NCBI GenBank assembly: GCA_024516155.1
Contig: JAJJXM010000089.1
Location: 1 to 64,000 of the forward strand
Origin: Pyronema omphalodes
Taxonomy: Eukaryota; Ascomycota; Pezizomycetes; Pezizales; Pyronemataceae
Direction of reading: 5' to 3'
DNA length: 64,000 bases
This document shows positions 48,284-61,352 of the stretch, piece after piece. The position numbers and the translations under genes were made by a program. Position 1 is the stretch's first letter. Each line of letters begins with the position of its first letter. Under the pieces are notes generated by a model. The model made no database searches. It saw only the letters and a list, made by a program, of their open reading frames with translations, and had not been told where the DNA came from.

Positions 48284-48366
48284 TTTTTTCCTGCATGGAC
48301 ATTTTAGACCTCGATCAGCGTATGATTCAATAAATAAAAAAAGAAATAAAATAAATAAATAAATAT
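48284..48366 (+). mobile_element. LINE 3' tail, copy 3
   Basis: TTTTTTCCTGCATGGACATT then TTAGACCTCGATCAGCGTATG and ATTCAATAAATAAA closely match the minus-strand LINE end at 3309-3375. Three of the four clear differences in the core are G to A, the direction RIP produces. The tail is an AATA-rich run to 48366. No LINE coding is seen upstream, so the insertion is very short. Confidence 0.7.
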
Positions 48367-48762
48367 ACCGAGACCTGATGATGTATTTCCGAAGACCAAA
48401 GCTGTGATATTGCTGGAGACTTCAGTGTACATTGTCTGACTCCTGCCGATGTGACGATTTCATATACTTGGCTGAATTATTGAATCCCTAGCGCTGGAGA
48501 TTCGGAAGGATGTAAAAAGGGGACTGGGATATAGTCTAAGCTCTGGGGATTGGAGTTTGAAAATCGCAGTTCGGTTTGAAGTCTAGAGTCTGAAGTCTGA
48601 AGCCTAGAGCCTGGAGTCTGGTTGACGTTTTTCAACTAGTCTTACAATTTCAATATCTGGGGCCCCGGGCTTAAGGTACCTACCTACATAAAAGACCCAT
48701 AGAAACCCGGCTTCTATTCTTAGTAATCAAGTTTCTTTTTACCGAATATTTATTATATATAT

Positions 48763-49253
48763 CGGAAATTATGCAGGATGCCCCCCGGAAAATGCGAAAT
48801 TTGCAAGATACCCCCGTCTATGCAATATGCCCCCCGCTTAGGTTGACAACACCCGCCTGCGCTTACGATCCGACTTTGCAAAGCGAATGTCAAACCGTGT
48901 GTCTACAGCCCACCTGTGGATAGCCAATTTAAATCCGTGAAACATAGGAAAATCATCTCCAAGGTGTAGTGCATGTCGAGAGATCGGGTCAGCGGCGTCA
49001 GGATCGATGCTGGTTGTCAGCGAATTGGTGCGCTCTATTGTTGCCGTTGTTGACGATAATATCGAGAAGTGGAATTAAAATCTTCACTTGCAAGCGAAGA
49101 AAAAAAAACACACGTAAAAAATCTGTAGCCCGGCGCTGTAGGCGCTGTATTCAATATGGGCGGGTGTTCACTACCTAAGCGAGGGGCATCCTGCATAGAC
49201 GGGGGTATATTGCAAATTTCGTGTTTTTTCGGGGGCATCCTGCATAATTTCCG
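48763..49253. mobile_element. 491-bp MITE-like element with ~95-bp TIRs
   Basis: The left arm (48763-48858) and the right arm (49152-49253, reverse complement) both begin CGGAAATTATGCAGGATGCC, continue GAAATTTGCAA, ATACCCCCGTCTATGCA and CGCTTAGGT, and end AACACCCGCC. Each arm carries three spaced copies of an ATGCARRATRCCCCC-type motif. Both ends are flanked by TATATATA, consistent with TA target duplication and hence a Tc1/mariner-type parent. The 290-bp core has no transposase. Confidence 0.75.
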
Positions 49254-50114
49254 TATATATATTACATGGTTTTGACGGTGAAGTTATGATCTTCATACGG
49301 AAATTTCAAACCCAGAAACCCTCTTACAGGTGTAATATGTTGCCGAGATTAATAGTGTAATATCATAACGAAATTGATCGTAATGATATCGAAGCTGAAA
49401 GGGCTGATATGATATGATATGATATGATAGGCTGGGAGGTGGTAATGAATTAAGCTTATCTTATCTTGGCTGTTGATTATCTTGGCTGTAGATTATCTTG
49501 GCTGTAGATTCTCTATACCTAACATTTATTCACGACTATTCACGATTATATTCCTCGTATCTAAGCCAGCGATATTAAAGATTACCCCGAGTGACGATGA
49601 CAACGAATCTAACCAAGAAAAACCAAGAAAAACCGAAATTCCGGGATCTATATATATATATATGTCGCCGCCATAACAACTGTAAGGATGGATCTCACAA
49701 CTATTAGCTGGATTTCACAACCATTAGCGGAATTAGTAATTTTGGATCGAACAGTGTAATGATTATGGATGATTTTGTCTTCATATCTATAATAGTCTAT
49801 AATAGTCTATAATAGTCTAGTCCATACCTTCCAAACTTGCTTGAGTTGGGCTTGGGCTACTGGTATTCATAGATTGTCATTGGAGATTGATTTTATTGTA
49901 TGGATAGTATGTTGACTGGTTTTTGTCCCCATTGAGGGTACTGCATAGGTCCTGGGAATGGTATTCGGTTTAGATGACTGGTCTACTTGCGTATCATCAA
50001 TTGCCAGAATCTACATGAAACATAAATGTCGAGGTAAAAAGCTCTAGATCTTTTTTCTATATCCAAAAAGAAGAAAAATATAAATCACAAAACTCCAATC
50101 CCAAAACGAAAAGA

Positions 50115-50160
50115 ACCCCCCCTCCCCCCTCCCCCCTCCCCCCCCCCCCCCCCCCTTCCC
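50115..50160 (+). repeat. C-rich homopolymer tract
   Basis: Blocks of C6-C7 separated by single T, then a run of about 20 C, just downstream of the AFG2 stop codon. Confidence 0.95.
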
Positions 50161-50200
50161 CCAAAAAAACAAAACTTTTATCTCCCATAATTTTCTCTCT

Positions 50201-52957
50201 CTAAATCTTCTTCACCCCCGCTACAGCCCACTTTTCATAACCCCTCTTCATCTCCTCCGTAATCTGTCTCCTAACACCTTTCACCACCTCCTCAAAATGT
50301 CTCATAGCCACATTCTCAATCTCAAAGCTCTCTCTCATCGCCGCATGAACAGCCTCATCACAAACATTAACAATCTCCGCACCCGAGCAACCATCTAATC
50401 TCCGTGCCAATTCCCCAATATCCACATCCTCAGCCACTGACATTTTCTTCAATTTGATATTCAAGATCTGTTCCCTAGCCTCAAGATCCGGTGGTCCAAC
50501 ATATAAAATCGTATCCAATCTCCCCGGTCTCATTAACGCGGGATCAATCAACTCCGGTCTATTAGTAGCCGCGAGAATCACTACATCTTTCAACGCTTCA
50601 ATTCCATCCATTTCATTCAACAACGCGGTTAGAACATTAACTCCCCCTCCTTTACTACCTTCTCGGGATGCAGTTAATGCATCAATCTCGTCAAAGAAAA
50701 TGATAGAAGGTGATGCGGCACGTGCCTTGCGGAAGATTTCTCGGACTTTTCGTTCAGATTCTCCTACGTACATCGAGAGCAATTCTGGTCCTTTTACGAC
50801 CATGAAGTTTAGGCCTGATTCTGTGGCGACGGCTTTGGCGGTCAGGGTTTTGCTGCAGCCGGGGGGACCGTAGAGGAGGAGGCCTTTGCGGGGGGGTACC
50901 GCCGAGACGCGCAAAGGCGGCGGGATGCTTCAGCGGCCATTCGACCGCTTCTCGGAGGGCTTGCTTGGTCGCGTGTTGGCCGCCGATGTCGCTCCAGCGC
51001 ACTTTCGGGGTTTCGAGGAAGATTTCTCGCATGGCGGTGGGCTTGATGAGGGTTAGGGCGAGGGAAAAGTCGGTGGGGATGAGAGCGTCGGGAGGGAAGA
51101 GGGTAGAGGAGGAAGGGGGAGAGATGGATAGTGCGTTGAGAGATGAGGAGAGCTCGGTGGCTGCGTCGGGGGTCTCGGTGGTCTCGGTGGTCTCGGTGGT
51201 TTGAACGGGCTCCTTGGGTTCCTCGGCAGGTTTAGGGAGTGATTCGGCAATGGCTATTCTCTCCATTCCCTCTGTAAATGCCGTTGTTACAACCGCTTCC
51301 AGGTCGGCACCAACATAACCATGAGTCTTCGCCGCAATGGCCGAAATAAACTCATCCTTATCCTTATATTCCCCCATTGGATTGATATCAATCTTCTTCA
51401 TCCTGAGCTGTAGGATCTCTCTTCTCGCATCCGCATTGGGAATTCCAATCTCCAGCTCTTTCGTGAATCTTCCGGGTCGTCTTAAACTGAGATCAATATC
51501 ATTAGGATTATTAGTAGCCGCGACAAAAACCACCTTTGCAATAGACCCATCCTCTCCAGGGACTTGTAGTGCATCCATCTCCGTCAACAAAGTGGTAATA
51601 ACGCGAGTTTCCGTTCCCTCTCCTCCCTGACTTCTCTTCGGGGCAAGAGAATCAATTTCATCCATGAAAATGATCGATGGTTGGTTCTTTCTGGCCTCGG
51701 TGAAGATACGTCTAATCTCGGCTTCAGATTCACCTTGGTATTTTCCCATTACTTTGACACCCAATTCGTAGGATTTTGTTGCGGGAAATGCAGCGGCGAC
51801 GGCTTTCATCATCATTGTCTTTCCGGTACCAGGAGGTCCATAGAGAAGGATACCACGAGGTGCTACCAAGCCCTTGTCGGCGTAATTCTGGGCTTTCTCA
51901 AGTGCGGAGGAGACCAACATGCGGAGTGTTTTGATTTCATTGTTGAGACCTCCAATTTGATCAAAGGTGACACCGGAAGAAGGCAGAGATGTAACAGGTG
52001 CTTTCTCGGTTGCCTTAACTTTCTTTGCTGGAACGGGAACTTTGGGGGCGTCGGTGGGGGTAGTTGCTGCGGCGGCGGGTTTAGCTGCAGCTTTCTTAGG
52101 GGGCTCGGCAATGGTTTCAGTGAGGAGCTTGACGCCGGAGATCTCAGAGGATTTGTAGATTGGAATGACTGGAAGGGTGTCTCCTTCTTCGGGCCCAGGA
52201 ACGGGTTCGGTAGGGATAATCTTTTCGACTCGGAAAGTACGTTTACGGCCTTTGTAGGCGATGTCGGAAAGGATCACGCCCTCGTAGATGTACTTCATCT
52301 CCACTGTAGAAAGCTATTAGCACCTAACCCGGCGCACTTCTGTGAAGTAGCAAAGTCTGTGGTAACTGACGAAGAATGTGTTCCAAGAAAAATCGCCAAC
52401 CGTCCCTGTCGCCAGCCTTCATCCTTGGATCCTCCTCCTCGAGCAATTCTTTGAGGGTAATTTTATCCACCTCACGAATATCCTGTTGATACCTTCTAAC
52501 CAGAACCTTGTGCTCGAAACCGATTCCTAATAGACCGCGGAAGGCTTCAGACACCAAAGCAGCTCCTCTCACCTCAGGAGATTCAGCGCGCCAGGCTACG
52601 GAGGGCCACCATTTGGACTGAGAGGGGTTCTCGGGATCTTTGGGAGCAATTTGAACAGTTTCACCAGACTTGATGCCGAGAGAGACGAGGATACCGGTGG
52701 GAAGGTAGACGCGGAGGAGGTTTTTGTGGGAAACCGCTTGAGAAGAAGGCCAAGGGCGACTGTATAGTTTTACGCGTTAGGTATTATTCTACCTGTATGG
52801 AGCAAAGCCCAGAAAGTCTGCAAAGGCTACAAAGCTCGAAGCGAAGCTTATAAGGACAAAGCAAAGCTTTGGAAGCAATTTGGAGAGGTTAAACGCACAC
52901 AGTCAAGCATGTTTCGGCCTTTGGGTCCTTCGGGTTGAGACTTGAGGTTCGCGCCAT
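50201..52957 (-). CDS. AFG2: Afg2/Drg1-type AAA ATPase, frameshifted at a C7 run
   Basis: Three exons (52957-52899, 52759-52371, 52303-50201) total 2551 nt, one more than 850 codons. Afg2 (Drg1) is a cytosolic Cdc48 relative that releases Rlp24 from pre-60S particles. The N-domain is followed by D1 with GPPGTGKT (about 305-312) and IIFMDEID (about 360-367), then D2 with the Afg2-type Walker A GPPGCSKT, IIFFDEID and RPGRLD. A Thr-Glu-repeat linker (TETTETTET) separates D1 and D2. At 50890-50896 the minus strand has seven C; the frame before it reads KHPAAFARLGGTP and the frame after it reads RKGLLLYGPPGCSKT. Removing one C joins them exactly. For an essential gene an assembly error in the homopolymer is the likeliest cause. 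Confidence 0.92.
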
Positions 52958-54455
52958 CGCGAGAAATTTGTGGTGGGGTGTCTATTATCGATTAGACGAG
53001 GCGCAGTAGCTTGACGTGAACTTTTGACGCAGGGTTGAGCGCACGTGAAATGTGGGGTTTTAGGACAGGGGTATGTAGGTGCTCGCGACAATCACGTGAT
53101 ACGACTCGAGGCGAGGAAGCCAGGCAGGAGGATGTCATTTGCATCATCGATGTTCTTGGCTGTGGTAGATCCTGATCACTCCATTTCGGACTCAATCGAT
53201 AATTCTCTTAGACAAAGGTGCCAAGGACCCAAGAACCCAAGAATTCGAAAGGCTGTTGCCACTTGCTGATGACGACGCCTCTTCAACGAGGAGATTACCC
53301 CGTATCAATTGACATTGCGATCACTCACCTGTGGCGCTTGGTAAATGAATTGAATTTAAAGCCCATTTGCTTTTCCTGAAATACCTACGATGTACGTACA
53401 CCCGGTAAGATAGCCGCTCCAGCCCTATGAAGTTTCCGGAGTTGTGGAGAATTGTTTTGGCTCTTAGCGGGGTTGCTTTTGTAAATATTTATAGAAACTG
53501 CTGCGCCATCCGGCCACAATTCTTCGAAACAACGGCGTGCGAAGATATTTAGGTGTTTGGTGTTTTTGTGAATGATGTACAACTCTAATTGTATGTGCAA
53601 TTCGCTGCCTGATGTACCTTCCATTCTGCCTACCCGCATCTCATACGTAGCACTGCATCCTGACGTAAGCACATCCATCATACATAGCTGAACTGACAAC
53701 CGAACGCGTGAGGGGACAGCAGCCTTCCTGCCAGATCAGCCCCGCTGTAACCCAGCCTTGATATACCACATCGTACTGCCCTCTCAGTCTCGCTGTAAAT
53801 CCCATTCCCCTCATACAACGTGATAATTGATGCTGAGATTTTCAATTTATCTTTACCTGCATGATGACTGTCCCCTCCTCCCCCTCTCACCCATCTCCCC
53901 ATTACAGTTGGTGGATATTCGAGGGGTAATTGGAGCAAACCGCAACACCAACGAACACCCCACCCCCCTGTCTGCATATCTACCGTTAGTGTGCCTAGCA
54001 TCATCCCCCCCGCTCTGCTCCTCCTCTCCAGCTGGTCGGTCCTGTGCTAAAACAGACGGGCTACAGTCTTACTAGGAGCACTGAGTAGGCAGAAGCAAAC
54101 CCCCAAGCACAGGGCCAAACGAAGCGAGTCCTCTGTCCCTTTTATCACCAGTCCATCCCGTCCCACCGAGATCCATCCCCACCTCGAAAGCTCCGCCAAA
54201 ATCAGCTTCAGCGGTCGTCACCTCAAGCTTCTCAACAACTCTCAGCAGAACAGCATCTACGTTTCTTTATTGCTACTGCAATCAGCCTTGCAGCTTTCCC
54301 GCCCGAAATCCAATCACTTCAGCAACCGGGCTGTTCAATCTTTGGTTGGTCTTACAAAGCCACGAAAGATAATCAATTGCTCGACATTCCATCCGGCATC
54401 TTTGAAGACGCGCGTTTGACGGAAACTATCGAGTTATAGTAACTGCAGTATCAAG
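52958..54455. other. Divergent promoter region, AFG2 / CaM kinase
   Basis: 1.5 kb without a supported gene. The stretch 53860-54450 is C-rich and looks like a long CaM-kinase leader. Nothing else can be named. Confidence 0.5.
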
Positions 54456-56072
<1,617 letters not shown>

Positions 56073-57309
56073 ATCTGCAATGTAATTTGCAGTGTGATTT
56101 TTTCGCTGGTGTACTGTGCGGAGTCAATCGGAGGCTTTTAGTATTTCTTGCCGTAAGGGGACAACTGTTGGAGTAGGATACCGGAAAGGGTGAATGATGG
56201 GATCTTGGAGATGGAAAAATTAGGGATCAACGGGGATACTTTCACGTGTATGGGTGGATATCTTTTTTGCGTGTTTTTGTTTAATAGCGGAATATATCGA
56301 AGCTTTGTTTGGGTATTTAAAACGTGGGTGCTGTAAGGTTCATATTGGCTTGTAAAGTGCGGGTGCGTGATGATTAAACACCAACGTGAAAGAAGCGGTG
56401 AACGAGTGGATGAGTGGATGAGTGGACGATAGTGGGGCTGATGAATGAAACAGCGAATGAAACAGCGAGTGAAACGCCGAATGGAAACTTGCAGTAGAGC
56501 TGATGCAATCATAACCTGAAACATCAAAAAAAAGAGCGGAACAGGAATCCAGAAAAACGTGGTAACGGTAGGTATGTAACTTAAATCTTAGATCTTATAT
56601 GTAGCCCTTAGTGAATCGGAAAACTCGGAATGTCACGCCACGCTAGTGTTAGGTATGTAATTGTAGACTTGGGCATGGTAATTGTCATTATGTAGTACGT
56701 TGTTGAATATGCGTGGTATATTGATCTTGGGAGATATGGGAATGACGGGATGACGGAATGACGGAGTGATGGAGTGATGGAGTGCACGTGGTATGGGTAT
56801 GGGTATGGTATGATCACCAGTGCTACACGTTGACTACATGATTATCTACCATGTGTATTGTTGAAACGTGTATGTATGCGCAGTTCATATGACGATGAGG
56901 GAATGGTTTATATGAGGACGTGGGAGTAGCATGGGAAATACGAAACATGGAAACGGGAGAAGTAGAAAAGAAATGGAGAAATGAATGAAAATGTATATTA
57001 TTGCTATGTATGGGAAGAAAGGAATTGTAATTTTTTGGTTTATTTTTTTTTTTTTTTTTTGGATGGTGGTGGGGTATTGCGGATGGGGATGGCGGTGGGG
57101 GATTGGGGATTGGGGATTGGGGATTTGGTTATGGTTGTTTGTTATTATTATTGCTATTGTTATTGTTGTTATTATTATTATTGTTGTCGTTATTCTTATT
57201 CTTGTAGCTATGATATCATATGAAGTGGCAAGAGCTTTACATAGGTGATTTTTTAGATGGAATCATTGTAATAGTTCATTTCCAAGGGGTGGGGTATCGG
57301 GATTGATAG

Positions 57310-57345
57310 TTTTTTTTATTTTATTTTATTTTATTTTTTTTTGAT
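57310..57345 (+). repeat. (TTTTA)n short array
   Basis: TTTTTTATTTTATTTTATTT type repeats, similar in unit to the 2884-3198 array. Confidence 0.85.
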
Positions 57346-57414
57346 GAAAGGTATAGGGAGCTATAATAAACTAAGTTAACTAATCCGTAATATAGGTTTT
57401 TGGTTATTTTTTTT

Positions 57415-57656
57415 TTATTTTTTGTTGTTTTTGTTTTTGTTTTTGTTTTTGTTTTTGTTTTTGTTTTTGTTTTTGTTTTTGTTTTTGTTTTTGTTTTTGT
57501 TTTTGTTTTTGTTTTTGTTTTTGTTTTTGTTTTTGTTTTTGTTTTTGTTTTTGTTTTTGTTTTTGTTTTTGTTTTGTTTTTTATTGTTTTTGTTTTTGTT
57601 TTGTTTTTGTTTTTGTTTTTGTTTTTGTTTTTGTTTTTGTTTTTGTTTTTGTTTTT
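57415..57656 (+). repeat. (TTTTTG)n hexanucleotide array, about 38 units
   Basis: A nearly pure run of GTTTTT, with TTTTGTTTTG and TTATTG variants near 57570-57605. It stays open in several frames on both strands (FVFVFV, LFLFLF, NKNKNK), which is an artefact. Confidence 0.97.
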
Positions 57657-58207
57657 TACTATTCCGGATTTTTTTTATTTTTTTATTTCTGCTGTTTTCT
57701 ATTTCAAGTTTTTTCCCGTTCTCGTTCTCGTTCTGCTGTATATATATATATATGTATATATATATGTATATATGCATATTTCATTTCTGTATTAAACCAT
57801 ATGTATTCCATTCTACTGTATGTATTCGATTCTTCTTAGCCCTATATATGTATTCTTTTCGCTTGTCTTCGCTTGTCTTCGCTTCTGTTTGCTTCAGCCC
57901 TATGTATTATGTGACTGTATCATGTGACTGTATCATGTGACTGTATATATGGTATGTATGTATGTCGATTCAGTTTTCCATAATCCCAACCACGGCAGTC
58001 ACCGCAGTTGCTGTAGTTGCTGTAGTATGTACATAGTCAGCATATGTATGTACATGTCATGACAACATATCATATTCCATGGACCATGGATCTGGAAGGG
58101 AATCTTCTTCTCAAGTTCTCTCGGATAGCAACGGGTTATGATGTCTTGAGATTGAATTTAATTTTCAAATTTCAATTTTCAATTTTCAGTTTTCAATTTT
58201 CACTTTG

Positions 58208-58233
58208 ATAGTACCCCCCCCCCCCCCCCCCCT
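58208..58233 (+). repeat. Poly-C tract
   Basis: Run of about 20 C directly after a set of TTTTCAATTTTCA repeats (58155-58205). Confidence 0.9.
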
Positions 58234-59514
58234 ATCATGCAGCGAGGAAATCAGCTGTATCATATCAAACCAGGGAGATTTTTTAGGTCATTGGCGTATA
58301 TTGAAAGTGGAGGTGGTTGTTATAGATATATATATTATTCTAAAAAAGAGATGCAAAGGTGTTTGGTATTTGCAGTCGTGTAGATGTATGTTGATATGTA
58401 TGGAGCTATGGATATATAACTCCACTATATACCAGGAAGAGATGAAGAAAGAGTAGGACGAAGATTAATAGTTACGATAGATAAAGTAGATAAAGTAGAT
58501 AAAGTGGATCCCATATCATATCATATCATCTCACGCAGCTTCTGTGGTGGTATAGTCTAGCGTATACCCTACATAGTAATACCGACGGACTACGGTACTA
58601 CGGTGCTACGGTGCTACGGTGCTATGGTTCATGGAGAAAGATGGAGAGAGATGGATTGATGTATAGTAGAGTATGTTTAGCTAGATAGATGAATACATAG
58701 ATCAATAGCTGGATCATTAGATTTTAGAAACAACTTTATGTAGCCGATTGATACTACTGTAGCCTGTAGGTGGAAATTAATTGGCGTTCGGTTTATGGTG
58801 GGGAGTAATGAATGGATTATATATAATGGGATAATGGATACCTGGACTCGAGAATCATGGTTTTTTTTTTTGTCTATAGCGATTGTTGCGATTGTTGCGA
58901 TTGTTGCGGCTGGATATGATGACGGGGATATTATGATGGGGATATGATGATGGGGATATTATGGCTTGATGGCATGATGGGTATATGGGTATATGATGGC
59001 GATGGGGGCATACACAAATCAAACAAAAAGCAAATAATAAACAATAAACAACCCCTATACCCATACCCATTATCGTATAATCAAGATGTATGTATCCATA
59101 GATCGCTGCAATCAATCACTACAAACCACCACCCTCAAACCATCACCATCACCATCAATCCCAGAATCCACCCCCATTAATCCCAGAATCCAGCTACAAT
59201 CCAGATACAATCCAGCTACAATCCCGACATAATCTCGACATGTTACTCACGTATCCACAAAGCACCATATGTATAGTTATAAAGGCCACTATACATAGTG
59301 CATACTCCGCATTTCTATCCGACTTGAAACTGAAATTAAAAGCACGGAAGCTCGATAAGAACCCCCACCTAAACAGTGCGGGGAGGTGCGTGTTTCTATG
59401 TATGTATCGGACTGTTGCATATATGTATGGCTTGATACCCTCAATACGCTCGATGCTAATACCAAGATATGTACAGACCATCCAAGCATAAGTATCCAAG
59501 CATCCAAGCACGAT

Positions 59515-59572
59515 AAACCCAACCCAACCCAACCTAACCCATCCCATCCTATCCCATCCTATCCCACCCCAC
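59515..59572 (+). repeat. (CCCAA)/(CCCATCCTAT) array
   Basis: AACCCAACCCAACCTAACCC then CCATCCTATCCCATCCTATC. It resembles but is not a telomere repeat (TTAGGG/CCCTAA). Confidence 0.85.
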
Positions 59573-59718
59573 AGCCGCGCGTGCGCACAGATTCCCGATT
59601 CCCGATTCCAGAAGCTCCAGAAGCTCTCACCATCTCACCGTCGCACTGTCTTGGCAGGACTATGTACAGTACAGTACATATGTTAAAGCAATAAAATACA
59701 GTATGTATATGTAGTTAT

Positions 59719-59738
59719 GAACCCCCCCCCCCCCCCCT
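59719..59738 (+). repeat. Poly-C tract
   Basis: Run of about 16 C followed by TAACCCC. Confidence 0.9.
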
Positions 59739-59871
59739 AACCCCTCAAAGGGCCGCAATCTGCAATCCGCAATCCGCGGCCGTAAGCAGCCGCATACATA
59801 GTCCAAGTCCAGTGCATACATACATACATACTCGCATATCCACCACATCCACCATAATCATATATATAAAG

Positions 59872-59942
59872 CCCAACCCCAACCCCAAGGCCAACCCCAA
59901 GGCCAAGGCCAAGCCCAAGCTTGAGTCCGAGTCCGAGTCCCT
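59872..59942 (+). repeat. (CAAGGC)/(GAGTCC) hexanucleotide patch
   Basis: CCCCAACCCCAAGGCCAACC, then CAAGGCCAAGGCCAAGCCC, then GAGTCCGAGTCCGAGTCC. Confidence 0.8.
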
Positions 59943-60049
59943 GGCACTGCTTTAGGAATGTAGTACCTTATTTTTGCCTATTTTTACCTTATACCTTATA
60001 CCTTATGCGTATGTATAGATATGTAGATATGGAAAAACTTCTTGGGCTA

Positions 60050-60093
60050 TGTAGGTTGGTTGGTAGGTTGGTAGGTTGGTAGGTTGGTATATG
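60050..60093 (+). repeat. (TTGGTAGG)n array
   Basis: Five units of GTAGGTTG in tandem. Confidence 0.85.
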
Positions 60094-60688
60094 ATCGATG
60101 GGGTTTCTTGGATCGCGATGATAACCGCTGCAGGACCCGGGTTTATGGCTGTGGATGAGGATGTGGCTGTGGCTGTGGCTGGGGATGCGGGTTACGAGGA
60201 TGCACTGCCGGGCTGGGCGGGCTGGGTGGGCTGGGCGGGCATATCGGCGGGCATGCCGCATACGGAGCTATACATACATACATTTAAACCATCGACGAGA
60301 TTCAAGGTACTGTACCAACACCGATGCCGACACCGACTCCGCCTCCGATAGCGACAGCGACATCATCGCCCGACTCCGCCTCTGACACCGATGCCGATGA
60401 CGATGACGAATAGCAGTATACACCACAGGAGTGGATACCTGTAGTGGTGTAGATCCCACCACGTGATTGTATGTAGTGGAATATTCTATCATAGGGCGAC
60501 TCGGTGATAGACCTGATAGACATGATATGATGGGACTTGATATGGTGGGACTTGAGTGATGGACTGTAGGGAATGAGTGAAATGGTGAAATGCAGCTACG
60601 GGATCTGGCGGAAGTTGGAATGCCGGAAACTATAGCGGCGCTGTAGGCTCGTAGCGGTCGGTGTTTTGGATCCGCAGGCTGCTTGCTA

Positions 60689-60710
60689 TTTTTTTTTTTT
60701 TTTTTTTTTC
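60689..60710 (+). repeat. Poly-T tract
   Basis: Run of about 20 T; a similar run is at 61885-61902. Confidence 0.9.
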
Positions 60711-61276
60711 ATTGAAAAGGGCTTCTGCGTCTATTGTGATAGGCATTTCGAGATTTGATCAGTGAGGAAAGGAAAAAATAAAGGTAAAAAAAAAAAAAAG
60801 ATTAAAGAAATAAAATGAAGTGAATTAATGGATGCAGGTTTTTGTTGTTGATTTTTTTTGAATAACAGTCGTGGGATACAAAGGAGCTTTTTGAGGTTGG
60901 TTTTCGTTGGGATGCCTGGTAATAGACGCTTTACGGTTTGCACGGTTTGCACGCCTGCGGCCTTGTTGTTGCACGCTGTTTTTTTTTTTAATCCTGAATT
61001 TCCCGTTCTTTTCTGCCCTGAATCTCCCGAATCTTCCGTAGTTCAAGGTTGCGTGCGTAAAATCTACTGTAAGATGTGGCTTTCGGCTGAGTTCTTTTTT
61101 TTTTCTTCGCCTTGTTGCCCTGGCATGGTGTTGCTTAGCTTCCGATAGTTTAAAAAGCTAAGAGTCAACTTTGCGCCATAAGAAGATCACAGCCCTTAGC
61201 TTCGTGATGATCCGGTTGCTTGCGGCCTTTTTTTTGGGGTGTCCCTTTTTTTGTCTGTTCTCGGGCTGCTGAGGAT

Positions 61277-61352
61277 GCTTGGGTTGCTTGGGTTGCTTGG
61301 GTTGCTCGGGCTTCTCGAGGAGTCTCAAGGAGTCTCAAGGAGTCTCATGGGC
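61277..61352 (+). repeat. (TTGCTTGGG)n then (AGGAGTCTCA)n
   Basis: Four TTGCTTGGG-type units pass into three AGGAGTCTCA units, followed by a CTCCTCTCC-rich patch. Confidence 0.85.

Larger units (their letters stand above)
47313..50200. other. 2.9-kb intergenic with transposon relics
   Basis: It holds a GA/G-rich patch (47360-47400), (ACTC)n at 48163-48191, LINE tail copy 3, the TIR element at 48763-49253, (ATATG)n at about 49403-49428, TAGTCTATAA triplets at 49790-49815, and the poly-C tract at 50116-50155. No gene seen. Confidence 0.6.

Noticed and set aside
57400..57940. FVFV/LFLF and NKNK open frames on both strands
   Set aside because: Product of the (TTTTTG)n array.
59515..59572. Interstitial telomere repeat
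   Set aside because: Units are CCCAA and CCCATCCTAT, not CCCTAA.
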